The notes under the pieces were generated by a model. It did no database searches, had not been told where the DNA came from, and saw nothing but the letters and a program-made list of their open reading frames with translations. Positions 1 through 10,403 of a DNA stretch of 17,208 bases are shown in pieces. Made by a program: the position numbers and the translations under genes. Source of the DNA: Cladosporium sp. IMV 00045 (Eukaryota > Ascomycota > Dothideomycetes > Cladosporiales > Cladosporiaceae); contig MSJI02000445.1 of assembly GCA_001931905.2 (NCBI GenBank), positions 1 through 17,208 of the forward strand, written 5' to 3'. Positions within the stretch are counted from its first letter, which is position 1; every line of letters starts with the position of its first letter.

Positions 1-492
1 TTTTTCTCTCGATAGAGATCAAAGGCCCTCAGAACAACGAAACCTGGTATTCAGAAAAGAAAAAAAATCCAAAGTCCAAAGTATAAGGAATCCTCAATCC
101 CGTTCGCACACGCCCTATCATCGAAAAGAACTTTCCAACGTATCAAGCAGTTCGACAAAGCTAAACATGAAAACGAAAAACAAGGGTATAGCCTCCGAAT
201 AGTGGGTGTTTGAAAGAGTAAAAGCAGAAAAAACAAAAGTATTCAAAGCGAAAACCCCAAGACGAACATCAGCCTCCGTTCGCAGCAGACAGGGGTGAGG
301 AACAGGAACAGAAAAACGTAGGGAACATCAAACAGACCCCTCGCCTATCGCGAAGTGCGAAACATCATTTTTCGTTCGACCAACAGCGCCGGACAAGCAG
401 AGAAAACTTCGTTCGTCATGTCTCCTGGACAGACGCAGTTCAAATGGGAATAGAGAAGGGCAGACATTGCAGTCCTGCAACTCACGAAACTG
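1..492. other. Left-edge region without a recognisable gene
   Basis: This stretch lies downstream of the zinc-finger gene, whose stop is at 493-495 on the minus strand, so its right part probably holds that gene's 3' UTR. The left part is A-rich with short poly-A runs on the + strand. Open frames here are short (61 aa or less), low in complexity and unlike any family I know. I see no tRNA or repeat. Confidence 0.5.
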
Positions 493-2256
493 TCATGAAG
501 CAGCAACCACCGGTCCCGAAATCGTATTCGTGCGCCGTCGTCGAGTCTTGCCCTGTCCCTCAGAGCGTTGGTTCAGCACGTCGCGTAAGGCGTGGTCATC
601 GCGGTCCTTGTCGACGTGGTGGACTCGCACGTGTCTGGTCTTGCGTTAGCTAATGCCGAAACTCATTCGAACTACAGTGCATTGTGAGCTGCGGTTGCGA
701 GCTTTACCTTTGGAGATTGTCCGGCCGGGGATATCTGTGCTCCCTCTCCGGGCAGAAGGGACAGATGTAGCCAGGGCTATTGTGGACGAGCCCGTGGCGG
801 ATCATCTCGTTCTTGCGCTTGAAGCCTTTGCCGCCTTCGGAGCGCGGACAGCCTGCTACGGGGCAGTAGTGTGGACGGTTTTGGCTGTGGACGTTCTTGT
901 GCGAGCTGGGAAAGCGGTGGTTAGTGACATTGTCCGAGATATGCCTCAGGGTCGGGGATTTGTTGCTTACTTTAGAAGATATTGTGTCTGGAAATTACCG
1001 GCAGTACAATCAGGGACATCACACTTGAATGGCCCTAGTAACATGATGGGCGGCGGAGGCGGATGATGTGCGTGCAGTCCTGGTGGGGGTGGCAATAATG
1101 GGCGAGACGTGTTTTCGATAGCTGCACCAGCGTCTGATGGGGTCGTGTGATTGGTGCTATAGCCTTCTGTGCCCGAGCTGGGATAGCCACCGTAACTGTC
1201 GCCACTGGAAGAAGCAGATGGGAGGTTAGGGACGAATGGCGGCATACCTTCCACCATTGATGCACGCCGATGACTATATGGCCCGAGCGACTGGTATGCT
1301 GGTGGGGAGGTATAAGACGGGCTTTCCCCTATTGTGTTTGTGGGAGAGCGAGCCATTGTGGGTTGATAATATGCTTGCGGAGATGTTTGTATGCTTGTCG
1401 GATAGTGAGTGGCGAGAATAGGCGAATGAGATTTTGCCGAGCCGAAAGACTGGCTGTGATGGTGAGAAAAGCCTTGTGATCGTGGCATGTCCTGTGTTGC
1501 CTGGGTTGCCGCCTCAGCAAGCTCAGTAAGTGTGCTCGTGAGCTGACGGATAGATGGCAACCTCTCGATTTGAGGCGATCCAGTAGAAGGTGATGGGGGC
1601 TCAAATGGTGGGAGATCATCTCCGTTTCCCACAGCGGCAGCGATAGTGTGTTTTGACAGTGTAGGAGAGGCACTGATAGAGTCTCGTTCTGTCTGCGACG
1701 GTGTATCTGCTGGGTTGATCTCCATTGTTTGGATTTTTAGCGGCGAGCCTCGGCTTGAAGGCTTCTCAAGTAAGGAAGCTGGGGCATCGACTTGCATAGA
1801 ATCTGCCCGTGTTCTAGTCGCAAGCTCGGTCATGTTGAGGCTTGACTTGGATTGAGTATCTGTCAGTTTTGTGGAGTCAATCTTGAAGTGCCCATTCGAG
1901 TCTGAAGCCTCAATGATATCGTCATCTAGCCGTGGCGCCATTTGTGGAGGACGATGCTCATTGAGATTTTTGTCCGGTGGCAGGGGTGGTTCGTCTGCTT
2001 TTTCCGCCATGATTGAAGTGTTCTCTGCCCCTACTGCGGGATCAGAGTTCATTGGTTCGGTGTGACGGCGGAGAGGTCCAGATAGGTCCTCGACAAGCAC
2101 ATTAAGGCCTGGATCGACCGCGTTGCCGTCGGGGGACAGAGATACCGGTGCAGTCGAGGGTGTTTTGGCAGGTTCGCTGTGAATTGGTGTGACTTTCACG
2201 AGTTCCCCGTTTGTTGGTAATTGGTACTGATCGTCGTAATATTCGCTTTCAGTCAT
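493..2256 (-). CDS. C2H2 zinc-finger transcription factor, 541 aa, three exons
   Basis: Probable nuclear DNA-binding regulator. Exons on the minus strand are 2256-971, 905-708 and 634-493; introns of 65 nt (GTAAGC...CAG) and 73 nt (GTAAAG...CAG) restore one frame of 542 codons including the stop. Residues 1 to about 405 are Pro/Ser/Thr-rich and look disordered, with a poly-Pro stretch just before the fingers. Three zinc fingers follow: C412-x4-C417-x13-H431-x3-H435 (split by intron 1), C443-x4-C448-x17-H466-x3-H470, and C477-x2-C480-x15-H496-x3-H500. The third finger runs into a basic tail with an Arg4 run near residue 526, a likely nuclear localisation signal. The FQTQYLLNSH and YPRPDNLQRHVRVHH segments are, as I recall, typical of an uncharacterised C2H2 family in filamentous ascomycetes. 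Target genes cannot be read from the sequence. The start at 2256 is the first Met of the open frame. Confidence 0.9.
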
Positions 2257-3296
2257 CCGGGAACGTGACGAGATATCAAAGAGGAGTTGAAGTGGGCTTG
2301 TCGCGATTGTGAGGCGTGAGTCGTTTTAGGGGAACGCGAAAAACAGATTGCGAATGAGGGCGGACGACAGGGCGTCTATGTACGTTGATCGAAGCTCATT
2401 CGAGCCGTGGCGTGAGAGCGGCTGTCTCTTCGCAAGGTTGGCTTGAAGTCTTTGACCAGATCGGATATCTTTTTTCCCTCGAGTGCGATCTGCGTACATA
2501 TCAGCCACAACGATCGAGGCAGAGGCACGCAATATGCATTCTCGTATTGAGGCTTGCGTCCGACATGCTTCGCAATGCTAGACCCCGTGACTTCAATGGT
2601 TGGAAGTTCCAGCATTGAAGGCGCGTTCTCGCGACAGTCTGCGTGAACAATGGCACAAATGACAAGAAACGATACGGAGAAAAGGAAGACCGTTACGTAG
2701 GAAGCGATAACAGGTGACGATTGAGACAACACGGGCATTGAGACGTACCAGGACATATCCCGCGCAACTGCCAAACCAGTCCGGCAGTAGAGCAAAGCTT
2801 CACAAGAGAAGCCCAGCGACACACTGGTGCGTCGCGTCTGGCTCACTCGCCAGTAGACGGCTGGGAGGCCGTCAACACAACAAGGAACGACTCGCAAGGC
2901 TCCAGGAAGAGCGCGTCGAGGTGGTGTTAAGGACGAGAGGCTCGAGAAAGAAGGCGGACAGACCGCCAGACAATGGGAGAATCGAACGGGCTCGGTAGAA
3001 GCCAAGTGGGTTGGCTGGCTGGCTGCGGCGACGATGATCCCCAGCTTTCCCCAGCTCGTGCTTGAGCCTCTGCCGATCGATGAGGGTGGTGGCCCTTCCG
3101 GGTGGTGTGACAGGACAAGCTTCCGATGGTTGAATAATGCAGGTGCCTATTACTGACGAGGCAGACTGGTCGGTGGCTGATCAGGCTGTGGTCACTGCGG
3201 GCTACGGTGGGTGTGTGTGTGGTGGTGGAGTGTAACAGGAAGCAGTGAGGCTCTGGAATGAGGGATGGATAGAGAAGGAAGAGGTGGAGAAGACGA

Positions 3297-3330
3297 GGCT
3301 GGCTGGCTGGCTGTTGGCTGACTGGCTGGA
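3297..3330. repeat. Imperfect GGCT tetranucleotide repeat
   Basis: Four perfect GGCT units followed by degenerate units (TTGGCT, GACT, GGCT). A shorter copy lies near 3011-3027. Both sit in the upstream flank of the zinc-finger gene. This is a simple microsatellite with no sign of mobile-element ends. Confidence 0.7.
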
Positions 3331-3540
3331 TTGACGAGAGAGAGCTGCGACGTGATAGGAAGAAGAAGCAAACAGAGTTATTACTCTACACTTGCAGCAA
3401 TGTGAGGGATAGTAGAGGGAGTGTCAGAGGCAGTGTGAATCGGCGGCGGCGGCGATCTGGAAGCACGTCGTCGAGCTTCCCTGGCTGCGACGACCGTCGA
3501 CCATCGACCATCGACGACTCCTCACACGCCTCATCCCCGC

Positions 3541-3576
3541 CTCCTCTCTTCCCTTCTCCTCTCTCCTCTCCTCTCC
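3541..3576 (+). repeat. 36-nt uninterrupted pyrimidine tract
   Basis: Pure C/T run on the + strand, a purine run on the minus strand. Pyrimidine tracts are common near transcription starts in filamentous fungi, so this could mark a core promoter reading to the right. It could equally be simple-sequence drift. No downstream ORF supports a gene here. Confidence 0.6.
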
Positions 3577-3655
3577 ATGCGCGCGCCGCCTCACAAGTCA
3601 AAAGTGATCCCGTGAAAGCGTATGCGAGCGAGCACAGCTGCTTGCTCGGGCGTGT

Positions 3656-3670
3656 CAGCAGCAGCAGCAG
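3656..3670. repeat. (CAG)5 trinucleotide repeat
   Basis: Five consecutive CAG units followed by CAA. It lies in non-coding upstream DNA, so it probably does not encode poly-Gln. A potential length-variable marker. Confidence 0.75.
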
Positions 3671-4486
3671 CAAGAGGACTCGTTCGGTGCCCAGCTCGCG
3701 TTGCTGGTTGGCCCATACCCCCCATCCTGCCCATCCTGCCATTAGCCGCAAATCGCCATGAGCCGCCGCCATGAGCCGCACTTCTTCTCCCTCTCACTCG
3801 ACCTATCTCACACTCTCACTCTCCGCCTCCCTCAGCTCCAGCCTGTTCTGTGCCTCGGTGCCCTAACCCGCGCATGGCTAGACGCTCGCCGGACTGAAGC
3901 ATCCCATTCGCGAGGTTGGATGCACGCGCACTGTGCTCCCCTGGTCAAGCCCGCTCGTGGTCATCGTCTTGCTCAGCAGCAAATGCGGCTCCACGTGGAG
4001 TTGGGGCCAATATAGGCGCGACGCAGAAGGATGCTTGCAGACTTCACAGTTCAGCGACAGCCAGACTGCACGGCTTGCGGCAGTTGAAGTGGGCCCGCCT
4101 GCTCCTCAAGCACGACATGAGGCGCAAGCTCTGGAGGGACACAGGCCCTGATTGCCATTCACATGTAGGTACTGGAGGTACGACATGAAGACCTCTTGCA
4201 CACATAGCTGCACTTGCCTGTTGCATGCCTTATGCATGTGCGAACCGCTTGACCAGGTTTGATTCGTTCTCACAAGCTGCTTGATGCCTTGAAGACTGCT
4301 GCAACTCTGGCAGACGCGTTTGTGACCATTATTGCATGAGTCTCAATCAATATGAGACTGACATGCAGTTTCATAAGTGCGCGTTGACGTGCTAAATGAT
4401 ACGGCGGAAACTCAACGGGCGAGTACGTCACGGCTACACTGACCTCATTGATTCAGTCGCTCGTCGAGATCGACTCCATTGAAATG

Positions 4487-4492
4487 TATAAA
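4487..4492 (+). promoter_or_regulatory. TATA-like box upstream of the DHH gene
   Basis: TATAAA lies 105 nt before the first in-frame ATG (4592) and 225 nt before the preferred ATG (4712). A start of transcription some 30 to 100 nt further on would leave the upstream ATG either just inside or just outside the mRNA. That matters for whether the longer, mitochondrial-like isoform exists. Confidence 0.4.
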
Positions 4493-4711
4493 TCAATCTC
4501 TTGATCGAGGGGCATAATTCGCAAAAGGAGACCAATCGCCAAATACGAATCGCAAGTGCAATACAAACAAAGAAGACGACTCTTCAGACTCATGCTGCAC
4601 CCTTTCGCGAGCTTTATGCGCTCTCGCCTCGTAATAAACATTTGCAAAAGATATCTACAGCAATCGACCAAGAGAGCATTTGCCACAAGAGGACGGCCTA
4701 AGATCACCGAA

Positions 4712-6180
4712 ATGAAGCGCAAGGAAGCACCATCAAGCGAAAAATCACCCGCAAAGAAAGTCAAGCCTCGAGAACCGGAATACCATGAAACTCCCTCGCT
4801 CAAGGAGGCAGATGGGTCGATCCAATGGCCCGCACCACGAGCTCAAATGGAGCAGGCCAGAGAAATCATTCTTGAATGGTATGTCCTCACATCACAATTG
4901 CATTCATCTGAACTCAGTTCATCTGACCACCTCTCAGCGCAAAATCAAATAAAAAGACCTTGATCGTGCCGGACAAAGACGCCGACGGCCTCTCGTCAGG
5001 CGCAATCCTCCGCCACGCCCTGATCCTCCTAGGCCTAAACGAAGACCTAATCTCCGTCCACCTCCTCACCAAAGGCAACACAGTGCACAGCGACTCGGAG
5101 CGCGCCCTCATGGACGCCCACTCCGCCTCATACGTCTTCGTCCTCGACCAAGGAAGCCGACCCAGCCCGCCCATAGTCTCCAACCCCAACACAACCACCC
5201 TAATAATCGACCACCACCACGCCACCCCGACCGACTTCCCCGCCTCCTCCGTCCACGTCACCGCCTGCACCTCCCCACCCGTCGCCACCTCCTCCCTCCT
5301 CACCTACACTCTCTGCACGCCCCTCCACCCCTCCATCGCCACCGAAACCGCCTGGCTAGCCATAGTCGGCACGCACGGCGACCTGGGCACAAATCTAAAA
5401 TGGCTCCCGCCCTTCCCCGACATGACCGCCCCTTTCAAGCAACACACGAAGAAACTCCTCAACACCATCGTCTCCCTCATCAACGCCCCCCGCCGCACCG
5501 CCACGTACGACGTGCCCTCCGCCTGGGCCGCGCTAGCTTCCACCCCCGACCCGCGCAGCATCCCGCGGAACGCGCGCCTCCTCGCCGCCCGCGCGGAAAT
5601 CAACGCCGAAGTGGAGCGGTGCACGCACGCCGCGCCGCGCTTCAGCGCCGACGGCGCCGTCGCCGTCTTCCGCATCGCCAGCGAGGCGCAGGTGCACCCC
5701 GTCATCGCGACGCGGTGGGCGGGGCATTTGAGCAGCAAGGCGCTGAGGTTTGTCATGGTGGCGAACGAGGGGTATGCGCCGGGCAAGGTGAATTTCTCGT
5801 GCAGGGTGGCGAGGTGTGCGAGGGCGAGGGGCGAGGGGGTCGATATTATTGCTAGTTTGAGGGGGTACGCGAGCTTGACTCTTGATGAGGTTGTGCGGGG
5901 AGAGGGGGAGGGGAAGAAGGCGCCTTTGATTGAGCGTGTGGGGGATGATTTCGCTAGAGGCCATGTGCAGGCTTCGGGTGGGATTGTGGACGCGCAGGAT
6001 TTTGAGGAATTGATGCTTTTGATGCGGGTTGGGGAGAAGAAGAAGGAAGGGGAGGGGGAGAAGAAGGATGGAAGTGGCAGTAGTGGGAGTCCGACGAAGA
6101 AGAAGAAAGCGGGCATCGATCCTGGTCAGAAGAATACTTTGACGGGCTATTTTGCTAAGGCTGCTCGAAAAGCCGATTAG
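4712..6180 (+). CDS. DHH-family phosphoesterase (RecJ/Cdc45 superfamily), 469 aa, two exons
   Basis: Predicted metal-dependent phosphoesterase or nuclease. Exons are 4712-4878 and 4938-6180; the 59-nt intron (GTATGT...CAG) splits Cys56. The DHH core is clear: motif I DKDADG (D68, D70, D72), motif II D126 in VFVLDQG, motif III D147-H148-H149 in LIIDHHH, and motif IV D204 in VGTHGD. All metal ligands look intact, unlike Cdc45 proteins, so catalysis is plausible; the substrate is unknown. The N-terminus is basic (MKRK...PAKKVK), possibly nuclear. The C-terminus is a Lys/Glu/Gly linker ending in a PIP-like segment, Q453-K-N-T-L-T-G-Y-F461. The ATG at 4712 has G at -3; two in-frame upstream ATGs (4592, 4616) have pyrimidines at -3 and would add up to 40 residues. 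The gene converges on the transporter, with 83 bp between stops. Wobble bases switch from C/A to G/T near 5700. Confidence 0.88.
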
Positions 6181-6263
6181 ACGGAGGCTATAGGCAAGAA
6201 GATGAACAAACAACTGTGCATTTTGATCCAACACGTGGGTAATCATACCATTCAATACCAGTC
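6181..6263. other. 83-bp gap between convergent stop codons
   Basis: The DHH gene (plus) stops at 6180 and the transporter gene (minus) stops at 6264. No AATAAA is visible on either strand within the gap, so both transcripts very likely run into each other's coding DNA, giving overlapping antisense 3' ends. Confidence 0.75.
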
Positions 6264-9200
6264 TCATTCGTTCTTCAGCTGCTCGCTCGAGTTCACAGAC
6301 GAGGCATCCGAATTCGTCCCGCTGGGGTTGAGGGCGTGGAAGGAAAAGTCGATTTCGCCGACGAGAGTCCTCACGTGTCTGCGATGCGCATTAGCATCGG
6401 GTGGTGCGTTTAAAAAGAAAAGTAAAGAAAAAAGAAACAAGCAAAACTCACCGAACAAGCTTCTCAACATCCGCCGTAACACACCCGCCACAAATCTGAA
6501 TCACAGCAAAAGCGCTATACTCGGGCTCGACAATATGCCTAACACTCAGAATATTCTTATCGATCGATTCCAGCCGGCGCGTGAACGCGAACGGCTGCGG
6601 GAGCTCCAGGTAGGGCGGCAGGGCCTGGCCGTTGCTCAGGCAGGACGAGAGCAGGGCGAGGATGGAGGTGATTTGGTTGGACGTGGCGTGGTGGTCGGTG
6701 GCCAGGCGGCGGAAATCGTGAGACCACGCCGTGTGCTCTGCTGCGGGCTTGTTGTTGGAGGAGAGGGTCTGGGAGGCGTAGGCTAGCAGGGCTTGGTAGT
6801 TGAGGATGCGTTGCACGCATTCGATTAGTCTGTTGTTTGGTGGTGTTTTGTTAGCGATAACGATTTGGTGAGGTTTGATGGGACGTAAATTAGAACTCAC
6901 TCTTCGTATTCCTCCCTGGGAAACTTCCCGCCTACTCTGACTTGAAATTTGGAGAAAGCGGAGTTCATCCTTATCTCGTTCAGGAGCGACAACACCTTGC
7001 CGAAAACCGTCAATCTCGCTTTTTCCAAATTGTACCCATGCGTGCCCTTCTTGCGCACATCGCCCTCGACGCCTTTGACGCGCGACTGCACGATCTCGTG
7101 CACGAGCGAGGAGAAGTTGGCGAGCATGTACAGCGAGGCGCCGAGGTCTTTGCGCAGCTCGGACGATTCCGAGATCGGGTAGGGGAAGATGGTCCAGATC
7201 CACGCGACGAAGAGTCCGCCGGCCACGGTTGCCAGGCGGTACGGGGCGAGCAGGTAGGTTGGGTAGGCGGGTTGGCCGTTGGATTCAGAGAGGGCGATGC
7301 CGAGGACTTGGACTTGCAGTTCGTAGCCGACGATCAGGATGGTGCTGACGACGCTGAGGATTGCTTGAGAGGAGGGTGATGGTCAGCATGTTGAACGTCT
7401 TCAGTTGGGAATCAAGCTCCGATACGCATCGAACGATGCGGTGCATTCCTCTGTTTACGTGAGCCGTATTCTGCAATCACTTACCGACGACGACCAATTT
7501 GGGGAACTTGAACAAGAAGTAGAAGCCGATGAGCATCCAGACCCATAAGAAGACAATGACACCAGCTGCATGCCCAACGACAATGTACCATATCACGTAC
7601 GAAGCGATCATAGCCTGAACTCGATTAGCGGTAAACCAAATACAATGCATCACTTCCGCCTCGACTCACGATTGCTGTTCCGAGAACTCGAAGCCCGAAG
7701 TTGAAAGTGCTCTGCCCGGCCAATCGAGTCATCGAAATGGCGATCATGATCATACTCCAAAGGAGACGATTCCTCTGGAAGAAAGTCTGGGTGTCGCGAA
7801 GGTAATTAATTATGGCAACACTGGTGGTCGCACACATGACGCGGAAGCCAAACGCCGAGTGTGGACTTCTGAAAAACTCCGGTATCATGCGAATGGCGTC
7901 TCCGATCCTCTCGCCCAGGTTTTGGGGCGGGAGGTGCTCCGGGTCTTTTCTCTTCTCGAACCTCGCGCCCAAGAACATGTTCTGTCGAGCAGAGTCTTCC
8001 ATATCGGTCAGGTATTCATCGCGGGCGGACAAGTTGTCGCGACCGAAGGCCGATTTGATCCACTTGTATAAAGTCCGGGATCCCGGGAAGATGAGTTTGT
8101 TACGCTTCAGTTTACCCTCCTGCTTGATCTCGTCTGCGAAGAGACTCATGTTCAGCGTCGCCAGGCCGGCTCTGTAAAGTTGATATTCCATGTAGAGGGC
8201 AAAGAACAGCTGACGACGCAGGCGATCTGGAACACTCTCCGAGTTCATGTTCGGATCCTCTTCTGGATTATAAGATTCGTCGAAAAAGTTGTCCGGAATG
8301 CGGATGCCCTTTTTATGACACCATTGCTCCAGAGTCGCTCGCTTGGACTCATGGAACTCGTCGAGCTTCGTCTTCAGGTGGGCGTTGAAGTTGGCAGAGC
8401 CAGGCTGAGGAGCTTCGCCGCCCTTGTTTTCTTCATCATTGGCCTTCTTCTTAGGTGCTTTGGTAAGCTCCAGTGTAATCAGAATGTGTTTGAAGCCTGC
8501 TGCGATCGCTTCTTTCATTTCCTCAAACGGTCCATGGAGCGTCTTCATCATCATATGCAGAGTCTCCACCTGCTCTTTGTTCGCCTCAACTTTCTCTGGT
8601 GGCAGTTCTGTGCTGCCCCATTCATTTTGCTCGGCATGTCTCTGCATGATATCAATGCTGGATCCCAGTCCAAGGATCGGAACGAAGATCAATCTCAAGT
8701 GCTTCCACATCTTGCAAATATCCTTGGAGCTGAGCTTTCCAATCGCAAATTCTCGTTTGGCAGGAGTTATATCGGCATTGAGTTTCGTGTGAAGATCCAA
8801 GACCTTGAAGAACACAGTTTTCATGGTATCACCCGCAGGTGTCTGCAACGGATTGGTGAACTTCTTTGCTTTCTTCGGGTCTGCCAGATATTCCTCCATT
8901 TGCTTTTGGTGCAATGCAACCGGGTCAATGGTCTCCATACTTTCCATGTAAGCTGTTTGAGATTTCAACATTCCTTCAAGGCACCTGCATTTCCAGAGAT
9001 GTCAGCTATCCGATGGTGCAGGGCTTGAGTGATCAATCAAAACTTACATGATGTAACCAGTCATCTCTTTGAAGACCACAGTCCTAGAGCTCACAGGAAA
9101 CACGAAGAAGTGAACAGCAGTGGCCAATGCAAACCCAGTCAGGAACGCCTCGATCAAACGCTTCATAAAGCTGATGCAGTATGCCATGGTGGGAAATGTA

Positions 9201-9793
9201 GGACCATAAGACATGCTGACGATGGCAAAGATGGAATAGACGATGACGGGGAAATTGAACTGCGGTCTTGCCGATCGTAGATAATTGACCAAATAGACCT
9301 GAACCATCAACCAGATGGCGCATACCGCAGATGCTGATGGGTTGTAAGCAGTTGGTCGAGAGCCTGGTTCTGCCGTATTCGCTCTGGCTACCGTTGCGCA
9401 GTACAGTGCCAGTAAGTTGACCGCAGCTCCCAAGCACACTCCGAGGATGATCAGTGTCATGTTCTGAATGAATTTCCCCCGGGGCATGATCGGAAATCCA
9501 AGAATGGCCATGATGGCAATCAAGTAGCCGAGTGTCGTGTAATGCTCAGCAACAGCGCGCGACTGATACATGGCGATGGCGACGGTCGGCGCAACAGAGC
9601 CCTTGAACATCATCATGCAAGTACCGAGATCCAGGTCGATTTTTGTCCATATCCGCTTGAGCATGGATGGTTGCTTCTGTGAAGAGTCCTCATTTGATGC
9701 GGCTTGATTTTGGGGGCTTTCGGGAGGCGTATCTGATGTCTTCTGGCCATCGTCCTGGCTGCTCTCAGATTGCAAGTTCTGCTGATGGTCCAT
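6264..9793 (-). CDS. Fungal aromatic acid exporter-type membrane protein (ArAE_2 / FUSC-like), 1048 aa, six exons
   Basis: Predicted multi-pass transporter of the fungal ArAE family, related to fusaric-acid-resistance-type exporters; substrate unknown. Exons on the minus strand: 9793-9048, 8984-7670, 7614-7485, 7363-6901, 6829-6452, 6378-6264. Introns are 63, 55, 121, 71 and 73 nt. The sum is 3147 nt, exactly 1049 codons with stop. Residues 1-45 are Gln/Ser/Asp-rich and disordered. Six hydrophobic helices lie at about 58-240 (ArAE_2_N region). A large cytosolic, charged region follows (about 250-620). A second set of about six helices lies at about 625-835 (FUSC-like), then a soluble C-terminal ArAE_2 domain. 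The start at 9793 has A at -3 and G at +4; the frame is open upstream but has no ATG. Intron 3 uses an AAG acceptor at 7364, because the nearby CAG sites break the frame. The length fits the family. Confidence 0.92.
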
Positions 9794-10403
9794 GTTGTGC
9801 GTCGCTACCACCGGGCAGTTTCCCGAGACGCGTCGAGTTCGTTCTGTATAGGGGAAGCCGTGGCTCCAAGTTGCGAAGACCAGAGTCTGGTTTCGGTGAT
9901 GGCCAGTCCGCTCGAACACCGGTACCAATGACTGGAAATGCGCGTGTTTGATGGCGCGGAGAGAGATGTTTGCCCGGGATGAATGGCAAAGGAAGATTAA
10001 GCTCCAACGGTGGGCCGCTAGAGAGCTTCACCGCGAAGCCTTTCTTACGCAAGCCGCTGAATCATTGCAGGTACGTGTTTATGCATCTTGATGTTATATA
10101 TGTATCTGGATCTGATTCCGTTCTGTTCTTTCGTTACTGGCACGTATATCTTACTTCCCGCGCTTTGGAGTGTCCAGACGGAAATGTTGAATCGCCTGGC
10201 AAGCCACATCGGTCTTTAACCATTGAGACCAAGCTTCGATTGTGGCATTGCGTGCATCTGCATGAAGCTGAATTCACAAAAGAGCCTTTATTTGCTAGCA
10301 CGAAATGTTCTTCATAAACAGTTACTGTCATTGATCAAATGGTCCAAATACCAATAGATCTATCTTCGCTAGATTGAAAGGACATATCACAAGCCTCTTA
10401 TAT
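9794..10403. other. Intergenic: promoter side of the transporter, tail side of the cupin gene
   Basis: 610 bp between two minus-strand genes. It should hold the 5' UTR and promoter of the transporter and the 3' UTR of the cupin. A TATATA run lies at 10095-10100, about 300 nt upstream of the transporter start. A single ACGCGT at 9828-9833 is probably chance. No gene is seen. Confidence 0.5.

Larger units (their letters stand above)
2257..4711. other. Long upstream region between the zinc-finger gene and the DHH gene
   Basis: About 2.4 kb with no gene I can support; it serves as 5' flank for two divergent genes. It contains low-complexity DNA: GGCT repeats near 3011-3027 and 3297-3330, a GT-rich run near 3208-3230, GTCGACCATCGA-type repeats near 3490-3520, an uninterrupted 36-nt pyrimidine tract (3541-3576), (CAG)5 at 3656-3670 and a CCATCCTGCC duplication near 3722-3740. 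The right end looks like a promoter for the DHH gene: an ACGCGT at 4314-4319, two TGACGT half-sites (4385-4391 and 4424-4430 in opposite orientation) and a TATAAA at 4487-4492. Open frames here are shadow-like or lack an ATG. Confidence 0.55.

Noticed and set aside
653..1066. 137-codon frame on the plus strand
   Set aside because: It lies antisense to the zinc-finger exons and introns of the minus-strand gene, which carry clear C2H2 motifs.
2376..3005. 209-codon open frame on the minus strand with one hydrophobic segment
   Set aside because: The frame has no ATG at its start (TTG only), no family resemblance, Arg/Ser-rich composition like translated non-coding DNA, and lies in the upstream flank of the zinc-finger gene.
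3402..3761. 119-codon Ser/Arg/Pro-rich frame on the plus strand
   Set aside because: Low complexity arising from the pyrimidine tract and CAG repeat; no splice context or motif.
5304..6116. 270-codon frame on the minus strand
   Set aside because: Exact antisense shadow of the DHH phosphoesterase, created by its C-rich and G-rich wobble; no domain.
8180..9028. 282-codon frame on the plus strand
   Set aside because: Antisense to exon 2 and intron 1 of the transporter; no recognisable features.
9828..9833. ACGCGT near the transporter start, with others at 4314 and 13633
   Set aside because: Single copies of this hexamer occur about as often as chance predicts over 17 kb; only the close pair at 15530-15549 was kept as a signal.
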